A stretch of DNA of 64,000 nt from Heterobilharzia americana (GCA_944470555.2 OX104134.1:110788701-110852700), one strand, 5' to 3'. Numbered from the stretch's first letter, positions 35,101 through 45,929 are shown. Notes: a model not told the origin generated them from the letters alone. Translations and numbers: made by a program.

Positions 35101-38100
35101 ATTAGAACATTAGTGTGCTCATGGAAACATAATCTGTTGTAAGAATGTCTGTAGCAGATAGGCTAAAATCATTTCATAAGTAATACACTTCCAGTTAGTT
35201 GGTTAGCTTCAATCTTCGTAGAATCGTGTGATATGCATACCCTTCTAGGATTTCAGATGATTATACTACTGATAATTGATACATACAATTAAATATTTGA
35301 TAGTAGCAGTTTTTGCATTGACCTACTTACATGACCTGAGTCAGTTCAGTATGTCAAAAAAAGTTTTTGAGTGTGAAACGTTTGTTCATTTCTCTTTTAT
35401 CACTGTCATGTCATGGCTGGCATCACATGAGTGGCAAACGGGTTGGTTTCAAAACAATACTTTTCGAATCTCTTAAAATGTGGTAAAAGTAGTTGCAGTT
35501 TACATTACTTAGTGGCGTAGTACAGTGAAAAAAAAAATTAAAACAAGTCTAGAAGACAAAAAGCTAACAATTGAAATGGTCACCATGAACCTGACTGACT
35601 ACCAAAAATCAATTTTTAATTCCAAAAGTTCATATTGTTGAGGATCCTACGTATACTTTCTGATGTACCTTTTTGATATATCAACATTACAGAGAACTAA
35701 AAATGCTGGAAGTAAGGTGGTAATTAAGCCCGTAAGCTCACACAGGGAGAAACTTAGGATAAAAGAATCATCAGACCTAATCTGTCAAATACCATGCATT
35801 GATTGTGAGGTCAAGTTTATAAGTCAAAGCAGGTAATTTGAGTCGGTCAGAATAGCTCTTCATGCACTGATTTAATCATAATTTCGAGTGGGATAGAGAA
35901 GAAATTCTGAAATTTAATACAGATAAGGAGAACGAATGATCGACGACCTAATCTTTGTTCATCGAATCTATACCAGAGACATGCAACAGGAATGGTTCAT
36001 TACAGGTATTTGGGAAATTTTACTACTAGTTAAAGTTTGAAAGTTGCGTGATTACTTTGATAAGGCAAAGAAATTATGACTGAAACACCATCTAACAAAT
36101 AATACTGCGTCACTGTGTGCTATATAGGATAAACGATCTATTATGAAACCATGCTCTACCACAGTGCCCAAGCTTACAGCCACAATATTATTTTCCGGAA
36201 AACAACATATGGGAATCGTAAGGTTGTACGCAGTTTGTTACGTAGGTTACTGTTTTTTAATCTTTATAATTCATGCAACTCAGAGGTATAAAAAGAGATT
36301 GTATATCGTAACACTCAATGATCAACATAAATTACATGTAAAGCCAAGCAACATCAAGAGATTGGTAGATGATACTGATTTTCGATGGATCTGCGGCTGA
36401 TGTCAATAACCGGTGTAAACGATTTCAAAATCAAATAATTCCGAAAAGCACTTCAAAATCAACCCATTCGACCAATAGTATCATTAACGATTAGCTTGTA
36501 CATCGTAACAATAGTCAGTTGTAAACAGTTCACCTGAGCGTAGTTTCTGTTTGACTGACAGCCCTCCTTAGTGGTGTATACTGTATATACCAGACTAAAT
36601 CCAAAGCCAGGTTCAAGTGTCATTTCAGTCACCTACCCAACTGCGCTCCGACATACTACTTATGGGCAGTATCTTTTATCCGAGAATATAATACTTTCTG
36701 AACACACCTAATGAGTCGAAAACATATTCATAGAAAAGTCTGATATCTAAGCTCTTTATACCATGAAAAGTAGATTGCTTTACGTTATACAGATTCGTAA
36801 CTCACTTTTATCATTACTTTCAGTTTCATTATTCGCAGCAAAAAATGATGACTTTTACACTAAAAGGAGTTGAATATTATTTGATAGGAACCATTAAAAG
36901 CTGAGTTACGGTGAGGTATCTCTGATAAAAATGAGCAGGTATCAGAGATACCCTCAAAGAAAATACATAAGAAGAGCTAAAATTCCGGATTTACATTAAA
37001 CTAGGTTATTCCATCCTCAAATTAGAGATATACTAGTGTTTGTAAAGAAATATGAATTTGGATTACGCATTATTTCACGAGAAAACTCGAATAACCTAAT
37101 CTACGTAAAATTGCTTATTTTGAAGCCAAATTAGTAAATAGGGCATACTGTATTTGTTGTCACAGATTCGTGGGTGGGAAGTAGCGGTTAGCTTAAATCA
37201 AGGACAAAACAGCTGTCTAGTGCTTCCAGGCTTTCAGTGGTTCTCCAGCTAATATCGATTTGGCGAGAAAACCACCTTAAAATGTAGAAGTGATTATTCA
37301 TTAACTGATAAGCAATAGTGGTATTCCAGTCATACAGCATAATCGGATTTATTTACCTCAGACTTATTTCAGAGGTGTGCACTTATGATCTGTATTAAAC
37401 TAACCATACACGTGCAGAAATTTCAACTAAGTTGAGGTTTTTTAATACAAAGTCGTCTTCAAATTTTCGAAATGTCTACATCTTTTCTGAATTTCCTTGA
37501 AGATCTGTAGAGTGCGATGTACATAGCCTAACCCATTTTTGCACATGATTTTGTTGTTCACAGTGAACAGATAAAAATGTGGAGACAGTTTATACCTGCG
37601 AATAATATCATATGATGGACTGTTCAACCCTAGTTATATCAAAAGGAAGAAACTGCTGTATTTTAAGATTTCAAAGTAGTGAATATCTTCAACATCATAT
37701 CAGATACAAGCAAAAGGTCTTCCATTCAAGTGGTGGACATGTTACTGATGAGTTTCCAAATACAAATTGACTAATGATTGATAAAAAACATAAAATACTT
37801 ACCTCAGTTAAAATATTGTGAGTTACACAGTCGTAAATGTAAACAAAACAAGATTCTGTGCCAACGATTAAGCAATCCCAAGAATTAGGTCCACTGTGTT
37901 GTTTACTGACACTAGAGAGGCATGTGACTATAGTCTGTACAAATATGAAATGCAAATAAGTAATTCTAAAGTAGTATAAGAATTAAACTGTATTACAAGG
38001 TGCATCAGTAACCTGAAATGAAAATCATCTATTCATAAATAAAAGCTCAGATGAAAAAAGAATACGTTCGGTAATAACTAATTTTAAACACTAATCGTAG

Positions 38101-39746
38101 ATAGTAAGAAAATTACCTGTTTCTCAAGTTTAACCACTCGATATGTGTTGAAAAATTCATGTAAACAATCCAATGGTAACTGAAGATATCGTATAGTCCT
38201 TGCAGTAAGCTTAGACAAGATGGGCCTAAAACATTTAGTGATACTTAGTAAGTAAGTAAAAATACATGAGGGATGTTTAAAAAGTCAAGTATACAAAATT
38301 TACAACTTTAGAATGGCTCTTATTTAATATTCAATATTTTATGTAAATAACTAAAATAAAGGAAATGATTTCACTGAAGATTACACTAAACGATAACACA
38401 GCTTATTCCGTTCGTGATGTACACATAAGACAATTGTTCTTCAGAAACGACTGGAATTGACAATCAATTGATCTTGTCTTAACGGTTCGCAAACTTGATT
38501 TATATTCAAAGGACAAGGATCCGAGTTCGCCACACATTATTACAATTCTTGACAAACAGGCAGAAATAATGAGTTTTATAGTAAAGTGATGTGGTTTGTA
38601 ATAGTGTAGTACATACACCGGGATATTGTTGCTGAGTGGTGAGCTTACTATGAGATGCACACAGGCTTCGACAATATGGTTGCAGAGTGAGCATATAATA
38701 TGTTCAGACCAGCATTTGGCGAAAGGAAGCAATTAAAAGCTGAAGATAGAGAAAATACTTTAAGAAATATGTCTTTTTCGTGAGTTGATTTCTAAAAAAC
38801 TAAACTCCAGCCGGATTCAGTTAATGAGTAACTACTGACTCCGAGAAACACTTACTGTTTCTAGCTGTCGATAAAGGTTTGTTATCTTATGAACTAACTT
38901 CTTTTGTCCAGGACATCTTCGTAAGCTATACACTGACCACATGGCGGTTCCAACAGGCATAATGGTGGTCAAGTACCTGAGGGCTTCAGATGTCCGCTAC
39001 CTTTAATGATGATGACTTAAACTCATACAATGAGACATAGCAAACTGATGAGTAGTACACTCAATCCGAACAGTTAATCAAGTTATAAATAACCACTGTT
39101 TCAAATAATAACGCGCTCTAAAAAGAAAAGTGATGAGTTCGTCGAAAAGAAAATTTTCTTTGCTCCATTGCTTTTTATTAATTATGGTGGTTTTGGATTT
39201 GATCTAAAAACATTTCTAAGTGAATAGCCTCAAATGATGACGCAACTTACTACCTGTTTCTTCTTTCCTGAAGGTTATTTAGTTGGTTCAGATTCGCTAT
39301 TGACCATCTTGAAAAGAAAACGAGTATCTTAGAGGTCAAATTACAGAAATTCTGCAACACAACCTAACCATTCAGCAAAGTGAGTACTTAGTCCAATTAT
39401 GAGGTGAATTCTAATACAGAAAACGTTCCATATAAAACTGCCTTCTGATATTACTATTCATCAGAGAATATGAATCACTTCAAATGCCTAATGTTTTCCA
39501 TTTGATAACTGCATTCTGACACAAAAAAACAACGTAATACATTCCCAATTTTTATTTATTTATGCAAAAATTAGTCAGTCAGGAAATAAGTTTCCAAAAA
39601 AGTATCTTTGAGATAACAGTAAAACTGTCTTGAAACCACTTAATGATAAAAATTGCAGCCTTACTTTCAGAAGAACGATGCTGCCGGTTGGTGTAATTCT
39701 CCTTCTGAATTAGTTTCACAAAGTAAGCTTGATTAATCTAGTTTAT

Positions 39747-39818
<72 letters not shown>

Positions 39819-42800
39819 CACGCCTAACAGTAGTCACATTGTCTGATCTGAAGGCATCAATTAATCGATACGCCTGTCATTGAAGTGTGTACTTAATAGG
39901 TTAACTGTCTTACTTCCAACTATTTACTGTAACATTCATGATCATGTTAGAGCATAAAGTAAGTTAACTACTGAGTTGGCTTAGTCGAAAAATGTTCACT
40001 CTTTCTAATTTTCTTCAACTTAATCACATATGTATTCTCGAATCTTACAATCTTTAGTCCGGCTTGACATGAATCAAACACAACCAAGCTTTCTCGGAAA
40101 GCCTCAGAATATGCAGATGAGATACTTGTTACTTGAGAACTGAAGGAATACGCAGTCTTCCCAACAGCCACAGCAACACAGTAGTGATATTCAGAACATG
40201 TTTCTTTACTTTCTAGTGCACCTTATAACTTCAGAATCTATGTGCACCGATGCATCATTCGAAAATGAGAGAAGTAGTTAAAAGCTCTGATCACTCCACT
40301 CACATTGATAGTCTTATCAGTACTAACGGGTTGGAAGTTGATGTGATATCGGTATGGTACATATGACTAGACTGTCTGTTGTTTAAGTGCCGCAAACGTA
40401 CAATATCCTTATTCTGAAGTGATTATAAAAGATTATAACTTTTTTAAAATCTTTGATATGATAAAGCTACTACTGAAACTTACTTCAGTTTTTCAAGTTC
40501 TGCACGTAGTTCCTCAGCGGTTAATTGGCCCTGTGAATTGTATTACAAGAATAGTAAAAAAAAAAATTTGTTACGACATATTTGATGGATAATCGAGTTT
40601 TATCTTTATACTAGTTATTAAATTGGTCGGAAAATGGGAAAAGTGAGTCTTAGATAAGTATTACCACTTGTACTGTTTTATTCATTTCAGTAGGCATTTT
40701 TATGATGACATATTTGGTAAACGTATAATGCGGCTCAGCTCAAGAAATTTCGATTGGTCCCTGATTCATTTCTGTATGATATATAGTTAGGAAATAATTG
40801 CATCCATGATCTCATTTCTTTATGATTGAAATTGGTTTTTTATAGATTATTTTGCATTGCGGTTATGTAATTTATTTGTACATACAGATGAGTTAGACGA
40901 CCTTAAAATATATACGGACAAGAAGGACTTTGTGTTCTGTTATACGGGACTGGGAGGGCTAGGTTACGTAACTCATCATATATACGAGACTAATAACGTG
41001 TAAAGTCAGCGTTAGGAGTAGATCTTCAGAAAATTACTACAAGGCGAAGTCGTAACACTAATCTCCTGCTAAGTGTGGATATAGACAGATTTTACAAGCG
41101 TAATTTACGTGCACCTGATATTTAGAGTGAATAACAGCTATAATTTTGGCTACTGAAGGCTAGTCACGACAAAGAATAACCAGTAAATGTGAAATTATAA
41201 TACACAGATCCTGTTCGACTTCTGAGTGATAAACCAGCCGCTATCAAAGGTACAGCTGGGTCTCACAGCTCTACCGATAGAGAGTTGGGTTAGCAAATCG
41301 GAGGCTGCTGTGCCTGTATTCTGCCAGAACCAATGTGATAAATAACTTTAAAGGCATTCCTTCTCACCTCACCCATCCTCTACGAGTCCGTCTTTTACAC
41401 ACAGCAGAAGCCACAGGAATCCACCTACACAAGCCAAGTCTGTGTGTTCAGAAGAGATTCGTACAGCCTCTTTCTTTGCCTTGGCCATCTGTATAGCTCA
41501 TTTATTACAACAAGACTCTTCGTTTCATCCACCACACAATTCACTATAACTAGTATTTCAACAGCTCCATTATTATTACTATTATTATTATTATTATTAC
41601 AGACTTAATCATCTTTCTCTCCCCCTACTGTCTCTAATTACCGTCAACAATTTACCATTTTACGTAACAGTTCATTTTTGCTCTTTAGTTATCATTATAT
41701 AAAATATCAATTATGTAAGAACCTGTTCGCAAAATCTTTCTACGATAATTAATCTTTGCTTTAGTTAACTGTCTTAATTACCTGACCAATTATCACCTTC
41801 TTGAAACTTTGAGATTGATAACCTTTCACTGAACAACTCTCACCACTAGATTGGTATGTAATTTTACGTTTGAAAATGCTATATTAGTGTAGAGCCATTG
41901 ATGAGGAACTAATTGAAAAGAAATATTTCTTCGCTCACATTGTTTGTTTTACTAAATGTCTAAATGGGAATTTTTGCATTTTCCCATTTGCCTAACATTA
42001 AAAGGAATGGAATAGTAAAGCTTATGCATTTATAAAAATTAATTACCCACACACATATTTGATTGAAAAAAGATGATTTTAGAGGCATATACGTGTGGCA
42101 CTGTAGTAGGGCAACGATCTATGCAGTAAAAAACCATGAACAAATTCGGAGATAAAGTACCGAATTTCGCCAAAATGAAATGTTAGCGAAAGCTTTCCAA
42201 GCCTAGTTATTGTTTGTGATAATGTCACAACCTGAATAAAAAGACGACAGAGATAAATATGCTTTGGGGAACTTACCTGCCTAGCTTGCTCCCACAGTTC
42301 AAACTCATCAGACAGAGGTTGCATTACCGGTAAAGTGTACTTATAAAAAGGTAATAATTTACGATAAACGTAAACGTACGGTCCGGCAGCAACAGCTAAA
42401 TCTTTAATATAAAAAAGAAAAGAATTTAGATGACTAGTTTCAATACAATTAAAGGTTTAGACAGTGTAAATTCCTACAAGAAGAGAAGAATAGGGTGAAT
42501 AATATGAAACTTGCTCAGGAGACTTAATTTAGAGTCAATCGGCAACTGAATATCACAGTGAGACCTGACATTGCTGTGCAATGGCTCAAACCAATAAACA
42601 AAAACTCCAAGAACTGATGTCATTTTATCGTCTAGCCACCTGTAACCTTTCTTCAGCCAGAACCTACTTCAGCTAGCAATGTACAATGGGACAGACGGTA
42701 ATTAGGTATGAATAATATACGTCCCACCACAGGAGTGGTGAAATTCCACAAACTTAACAACTGAATTTCTTCTTCGCCCGAAAACTCTACCCCTGACTTC

Positions 42801-44725
42801 TACATTACAGACGTAGTGACACCACAACACATGAATCATACTACGGAAATAATGCCGGTTGAACCCCTGAGGCCTTCTCAGAATTCTCTAACTTCAATAA
42901 CCATGTTTCCTAGCTATGAAGTAGAACAGAGTTAACCACTGCACAACGCACTCAACGATTAGGCTATCGAATATCTCGCCAGCACCAAGGATAATGTAAG
43001 CTGGCTTTTTGTAAGTGTGCTGAGATTTCATCTGTCACTGACCCATAAAGGCTGATCTGACTTGCAAAGAGAGCAAGGTAGCATAAAAATGAGTGAATAC
43101 AGTTAATTAAAGGATTCTAGTTAGGCTTTAGTATAAGCCCAATAGGCTTAGGTATCAGAGCGACTTGTAACGTGTTAGCTGTATAAGAATTTCAGTTGAG
43201 CGTTTAGCGCGTTTACTGTCATATATAGATCCAAGACTCACTTATCATTTTTATTCACCAGTGTGCATTTACTCCATTCTGATGCTGGATTATTTTATTG
43301 AAAAGGTTCTTTTACTTTTTCGAATAACCTTACTTTTTTCTCCTATATTTATCAAATGAAATCTTACCGACTTTTAGACTAAGAGATATCTGCGGTACGA
43401 CTTCTGAACAAACTCATCAACCTAGTAAGCTAAATACACCGTAAAATTGGGTACTGAATGAAATTGTGGTGATCCTTTATTTTCCTATTTGTTGTCATAT
43501 ATTACGCTGGGATGACACAAGTAAAATTTACCTTATACGATACGATAATAATTGGTTGTAAACATTTTTATTATTGGGATGGTTTTTATGTATGTTTGTA
43601 TGAGATGGTTAGTTTTTTCTTTGCAATTTTTTTGGGAAATTGGTGGATTTAAATAAAAGGGACTAGTTGTTTCAAATAGGTGAATATGTTTCATGTCACG
43701 CAGTTATCAACATTACCACTTTATTAGAGAAGAAAACATGTTTTCGATATAATTGCAATCCTTCGCCTATGGTTGATCTACTTATTTGATAATGCTGTTT
43801 CATTGTATGATCCATATGGTCTATATGCTAAGCAGAATAATAGTTATTCAATTGTAATATTAGAGTAGTTAATACTAAACTGGGTATATTACATTGGACA
43901 GCCACATCTTAAGACTGCTACTATATTTCTTGCCTAATCCTATAATACGTTGACAGTATTAAAGAGATAATTAAAAACAGTTAAGTTAGTAATGTAATAA
44001 AAAAATCCCCTATTAAGATAGCTATTTCAAAGGCTGAAAAGTAATTTCTTCATAATATCTAGATTAGTTTTCATGTCAGCTTATCAGGTTCCAGATACCT
44101 AGCATATTTTCGGAGATATCAGAATGAGTTGCAGGAAGACAATGAATACCTAATCAACTTTCTTCGGTGTGTGAAACAATAATACCGACTGGGTTTTCGA
44201 AAAAGTACCTGATAAACTGAAAAAAGGGTCATTTGGTTGTAGGCAATCTTCAGGGAGCCCGGGAGCTAGGTTTTGTACTTGCTGACACTCATCAGCACTG
44301 TTTTTTAAATAATGCTCCCATGTTGATAAAATGTCATATTCATTTTTTTATTTTGTATATAACTTCAGCATGCGACTTCCGCTCATAAACCTGCATAAGG
44401 CTAACTACAACTGACCTGACACAATTTTATCTTTTTCTCTACACTTGTAAGTTATAATTCCAGATGGAGCTTCAGAATGTGATATCTCACTGATGAGCTT
44501 AGTTCCTTTAAATGCTTTAATTTTAAACTCAGAATCTCTTGAATTGGAGCGGATTTCTTTGAAGTATTGACTGAAATCAGCAAGAATAAGTTCATTAGTA
44601 GACGAATCAAACATATCTCCAAAGCACATGCACTGAGAAAAGGATGAAACACTTATGGTGACATCATGTCTGGCTAATAACCAATGATCACTGATCTTTA
44701 TTTGATACGTTTTAGGGATATCCAT
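24521..44725 (-). CDS. BBS1: Bardet-Biedl syndrome 1 protein homologue, whole gene (13 exons)
   Basis: BBS1 is a core subunit of the BBSome, the coat complex that moves membrane proteins through cilia; its beta-propeller binds the small GTPase ARL6. Exons in coding order: 44725-44416, 42395-42277, 40530-40484, 38225-38117, 37934-37803, 34746-34640, 33223-33103, 31679-31280, 30244-30086, 27385-27249, 26084-25944, 24900-24814 and tentatively 24646-24521. All introns are GT-AG and all phases agree, giving 664 residues (human BBS1 593). Diagnostic words in order include SDHWLLARHD, GPYVYVYRKL, LPSVPVHL, KGRPVWTV, FGKYDRESNTL and VQGLGPEYTL. The extra length is mostly a Ser-rich insert in exon 8. 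Introns hold PLE, RTE and SINE scraps. Orthology is by motif recall across the whole length. Confidence 0.92.
24705..24762. repeat. (TA)n microsatellite in the last BBS1 intron
   Basis: A pure TA tract of about 29 units lies between the exon 12 donor and the proposed last exon. Confidence 0.97.
24814..24900 (-). CDS. BBS1: BBS1 exon 12
   Basis: Twenty-nine codons read LATIIPSLKYRYTSRVSLIR and DTFKEEEIK, matching human [20 protein letters not shown] and the IIK that follows. The acceptor is TTTTTATTGTCTTAG and the donor AAG/GTGAGC. Confidence 0.85.
25944..26084 (-). CDS. BBS1: BBS1 exon 11 (GAE-like domain)
   Basis: Forty-seven codons begin VQGLGPEYTLICEIF, almost the human VQGLGPTFKLTLHL, then LSILILFNPSIFRVNPVLIP. 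This is the C-terminal gamma-adaptin-ear-like beta domain. The donor is CCA/GTAAGC. Confidence 0.91.
27249..27385 (-). CDS. BBS1: BBS1 exon 10
   Basis: It reads MYRQFMHDLSFIKRSVATTF, then LNVLESHSTPIP and IKLDVQ. This corresponds to human [20 protein letters not shown] and PLKLHAVVQ. The donor is CAG/GTAAAT. Confidence 0.88.
27570..27775 (-). repeat. Possible SINE-like repeat in BBS1 intron 9
   Basis: A less AT-rich island reads, on the minus strand, CTAATGGTTGAATGGTAACG followed by CGCTCACC and later TAACGGTTCGGTGC, which loosely resemble pol III A and B boxes. There is no second copy in the window, so this is a weak call. Confidence 0.3.
29623..29658. repeat. (AT)n microsatellite in BBS1 intron 9
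   Basis: A tract of about 18 AT units. The Ile/Tyr-rich open frames across it are artefacts of the repeat. Confidence 0.96.
30086..30244 (-). CDS. BBS1: BBS1 exon 9
   Basis: It completes a Gly codon and reads GHMFILIVKRSAAFIP, then LDQLNIPKKSKLFMDLITRE. This aligns with human GGGLIIKILKRTAVFVE and KLNVPRKTRLYVDQTLRE, at the end of the propeller. The donor is C/GTAAGT. Confidence 0.91.
31280..31679 (-). CDS. BBS1: BBS1 exon 8 with Ser-rich insert
   Basis: This is the largest exon (400 nt). It starts GRPVWTVRHS (human GKKLWTVQM), passes LSDGSVNIYCDQ (human LANGEVRIYRD) and ends PDPIVACRFGKYDRESNTL (human PDAVTSLCFGRYGREDNTL). Between them lie about 55 residues rich in Ser, Asn, Asp and Lys (protein residues about 368-423) with no counterpart in the human protein. 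The donor is AAG/GTTTGT. Confidence 0.93.
32092..32153. repeat. (AT)n microsatellite in BBS1 intron 7
   Basis: A long tract of about 31 AT units; open frames across it are artefacts. Confidence 0.97.
32665..32905 (-). pseudogene. PLE C-terminal (GIY-YIG region) fragment in BBS1 intron 7
   Basis: On the minus strand it reads FYKGERRSCLSSILEHLIDS, closely matching FYKGERKSVRSSILEHLIDF of the intact PLE, then VIYRIL and a degraded C-terminus. It is therefore the 3' end of a dead PLE in the same orientation as BBS1. Confidence 0.8.
33103..33223 (-). CDS. BBS1: BBS1 exon 7
   Basis: The first base completes Arg; the exon reads GENHTKAFIDPGSQIVGLVR, then SNKAIIVACMDQTVKGFSLK, equivalent to human [20 protein letters not shown]. 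The donor is AAG/GTAGTT. Confidence 0.91.
34640..34746 (-). CDS. BBS1: BBS1 exon 6
   Basis: It reads IALPSVPVHLNALGSYDIDY, then HILVTCRNAIIYSMK plus two bases. This matches human SLPSVPVFLEVSGQFDVEF and CRNGNIYILR. The donor is CG/GTAAGT. Confidence 0.93.
34864..34983. mobile_element. Candidate 120-bp MITE with 14-bp inverted ends
   Basis: AAGTGAAACTGAAA at 34864-34877 is perfectly inverted at 34970-34983 (TTTCAGTTTCACTT). Taking the terminal A of each arm as part of a TA on either side gives a TA target duplication, as in Tc1/mariner-type elements. The interior is non-coding and more GC-rich than the surrounding intron. Confidence 0.5.
37150..37275 (+). repeat. SINE-like or other repeat remnant in BBS1 intron 5
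   Basis: The stretch around ACAGCTGTCTAGTGCTTCC shares short words with the interior of the 34864-34983 element (AACTGTCTAGAATGCTTCC) and looks like a dispersed repeat. Family and limits are uncertain. Confidence 0.3.
37803..37934 (-). CDS. BBS1: BBS1 exon 5
   Basis: Forty-four codons in phase 0 read TIVTCLSSVSKQ, DCLIVGTESCFVYIYD and THNILTE, equivalent to human AVSCLVLGTENKELLVLD. The donor is GAG/GTAAGT. Confidence 0.91.
38117..38225 (-). CDS. BBS1: BBS1 exon 4
   Basis: The first base completes the Lys codon of exon 3. The exon then reads PILSKLTARTIRYLQLPLDC and LHEFFNTYRVVKLEKQ, corresponding to the LSIQSLRFLQLE helix region. The donor is CAG/GTAATT. Confidence 0.88.
38900..39016 (+). 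repeat. Possible non-LTR 3' end with ATGATG tail in BBS1 intron 3
   Basis: A GC-richer island (CATGGCGGTTCC through GTCCGCTACC) ends in TTTAATGATGATGAC, a tail of the kind left by short-tailed LINEs. There is no coding region and no second copy, so support is limited. Confidence 0.3.
39130..39164 (+). ncRNA. Hammerhead-like module of a PLE terminus, BBS1 intron 3
   Basis: GTGATGA (first core base C changed to G) is followed by GTTCGTC, GAAA and a seven-pair hairpin AAGAAAA/TTTTCTT, then TGCT where other copies have CGCT. Stem II can form at most one or two pairs and stem I is not obvious, so activity is doubtful. PLE terminal repeats are known to carry hammerheads in many animals. Confidence 0.45.
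39750..39816. repeat. (TA)n microsatellite in BBS1 intron 3
   Basis: A TA tract of about 33 units, the longest in the window. Confidence 0.97.
40484..40530 (-). CDS. BBS1: BBS1 exon 3 (47 nt)
   Basis: This very small exon encodes GQLTAEELRAELEKL plus two bases of Lys, aligning with the human DPLTLKEMLESIRE helix. The donor is AA/GTAAGT and the acceptor ATTCACAG. Confidence 0.87.
41340..41945 (+). mobile_element. PLE 3' fragment in BBS1 intron 2, antisense to the gene
   Basis: The coding part (about 41345-41495) reads HPLRVRLLHTAEATGIHLHK, then PSLCVQKRFVQPLSLPWP, the C-terminus of the PLE protein (compare DLCVQKKYVQSLSLSWP in the intact copy). A T-rich 3' UTR with an ATT microsatellite (41571-41601) and a hammerhead-bearing terminus (41891-41935) follow. 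The rest of the element is missing. Confidence 0.82.
41891..41935 (+). ncRNA. Hammerhead-like module at the PLE fragment's end
   Basis: TTGATGA (C3 changed to T) lies before GGAACTAATT, GAAA and a hairpin AAGAAA/TTTCTT ending in TTCGCTC. An upstream GAGC can pair with GCTC, with a small bulge. The layout matches 62521-62562. The C3 change would probably impair catalysis. Confidence 0.45.
42277..42395 (-). CDS. BBS1: BBS1 exon 2
   Basis: It begins with two bases completing an Ala codon and reads VAAGPYVYVYRKLLPFYKYT, then LPVMQPLSDEFELWEQARQ. The GPxVYVYxNLxPxFK stretch is a strong BBS1 signature. The donor is CAG/GTAAGT. Confidence 0.92.
42590..43080 (-). mobile_element. RTE-like family 2 fragment in BBS1 intron 1
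   Basis: The sequence parallels 49130-49640 over most of its length on the same strand, including the CTACCCGTAACC / CTAGCCACCTGTAACC start and the ACTGAC...AAGGCTGATCTGACTT end. No continuous frame remains. Confidence 0.65.
44221..44340. repeat. GC-richer island in BBS1 intron 1, probable repeat
   Basis: The bases around CTTCAGGGAGCCCGGGAGC stand out from the AT-rich intron and lie only about 75 bases from the exon 1 donor. I see no coding capacity and no second copy in the window. Confidence 0.25.
44416..44725 (-). CDS. BBS1: BBS1 exon 1 (propeller start)
   Basis: It reads MDIPKTYQIKISDHWLLARHD, then FSQCMCFGDMFD and FKIKAFKGTKL, matching the first propeller blades of BBS1. The ATG at 44725 is preceded at 44764-44765 by a strong acceptor (CTTTTCTCTTACAG), and the frame stays open up to it. 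The true start may therefore be in an upstream exon, or the acceptor may receive a spliced leader. The exon ends TCA G before a GTCAGT donor. Confidence 0.88.
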
Positions 44726-44842
44726 GTAGATTTTGTTTACATATACTAAATGTAGCTCGAAATCTGTAAGAGAAAAGGAAAACAGTTAGTGAGACAAAAT
44801 ATCTAGATTCAACAGGTTTTGCAACTATACTGAGCAAAATTT

Positions 44843-44856
44843 GTTACGCCGATAAG
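44843..44856 (-). promoter_or_regulatory. Imperfect X-box-like site upstream of BBS1
   Basis: On the minus strand CTTATCGGCGTAAC fits RYYNYY-NN-RRNRAC with two mismatches among the ten constrained positions. It lies about 118-131 bases upstream of the BBS1 ATG. BBS genes are classic RFX targets in nematodes and vertebrates. As an imperfect match it could be chance. Confidence 0.3.
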
Positions 44857-44859
44857 CAC

Positions 44860-45929
44860 ACTGTTCATTTTGAACAAGTTGTTAGATTATTAATCCTCAT
44901 TGGCACACTAACATGCGTGAAATTTATTTCTACATAGTAAATGTTAGAATGGCAGTCAACTTTTAATTATAAACATTTGGAGAATTAATTTGCGCATCTG
45001 AAGCAGATTAAATGAATAACGAAAAACACACCATAGAATATACGTAACATATGAGTTTTTCGAATACTATGAAGATCCATTTTTCACAGAAGTTATATTT
45101 TAAAAACAGTACTTAGTGAATCATGACTTATCCTGATAATCTGTTGCAAAAGTTAGGTTTGGAGATTCTCAAAAAGGAAGAATGAAACCATTTCGTCTAT
45201 TGTAGGCCTTCCTCTCACGCAATCTTCCATCGTAACTTTTCGTCCACAAACTTAAGTAGATATCTAGGATTGTAAATTAACTTGGTTGTTGCGTGCTAGC
45301 AATACCACCAACCGATCCACTTTACACAGTTCGGTACCTGAAACACTTTGTTTTCATCAGATGTGGGAAAACTCAAAGAAACATCAACGATGAGACTCTC
45401 TATACACTGCTAAGTTTCAAAACTGTACAGAAGCATAACGTGAACTACTATACAATAGGTTCGGCCAGTGGTCGGGAAGCACATATCTTCCTGACAAAAA
45501 CTGTGAAGCAGAACTGTCACTTATATACAGAAGTATGATCAATATTATAAAGTATTTATCACTTGACCTTTACATGAAATATAGTCAGACGCAGAGATAA
45601 CATGAGGGTCAAGGGTTAATCAACTGACTGTTACCGATAAGTGATCAGATGCACTTTTATCCTCTATGACAATTATAATAATAAACAACAAAAAGACTAA
45701 TATAAGCAAGTGAAGTTATATTTCGTTCATTATCAATTACTTCCGTCATCTGTTCGAAATCAGGTTAACCCTTCTTAGCAAGAGTTTTTGAGTCATACAA
45801 AACTCTATTCCACAATTCTGATACATATTGGACTACTTAAAAGTCACAGAAGTGGTTGATGTTCAGTAAACAAGGTTACTGTGTTATTTAGATATCCATG
45901 AAATGCTTGGACAATATGGGATGAATCAA
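44860..45929. other. BBS1 upstream intergenic sequence
   Basis: AT-rich, with no recognised exon. A chance open frame at 45293-45538 has no domain match. Confidence 0.4.

Noticed and set aside
36143..36400. A plus-strand gene in BBS1 intron 5
   Set aside because: The frame is hydrophobic and AT-driven, with no recognised domain or splice context.
10183..39816. Repeat arrays as CRISPR or satellite DNA
   Set aside because: They are simple TA or ATT microsatellites without spacers, and the genome is clearly animal.
39968..40171. A minus-strand coding exon within BBS1 intron 3
   Set aside because: The frame has no match to BBS1, which is already continuous across exons 3 and 4, and no splice sites bound it.
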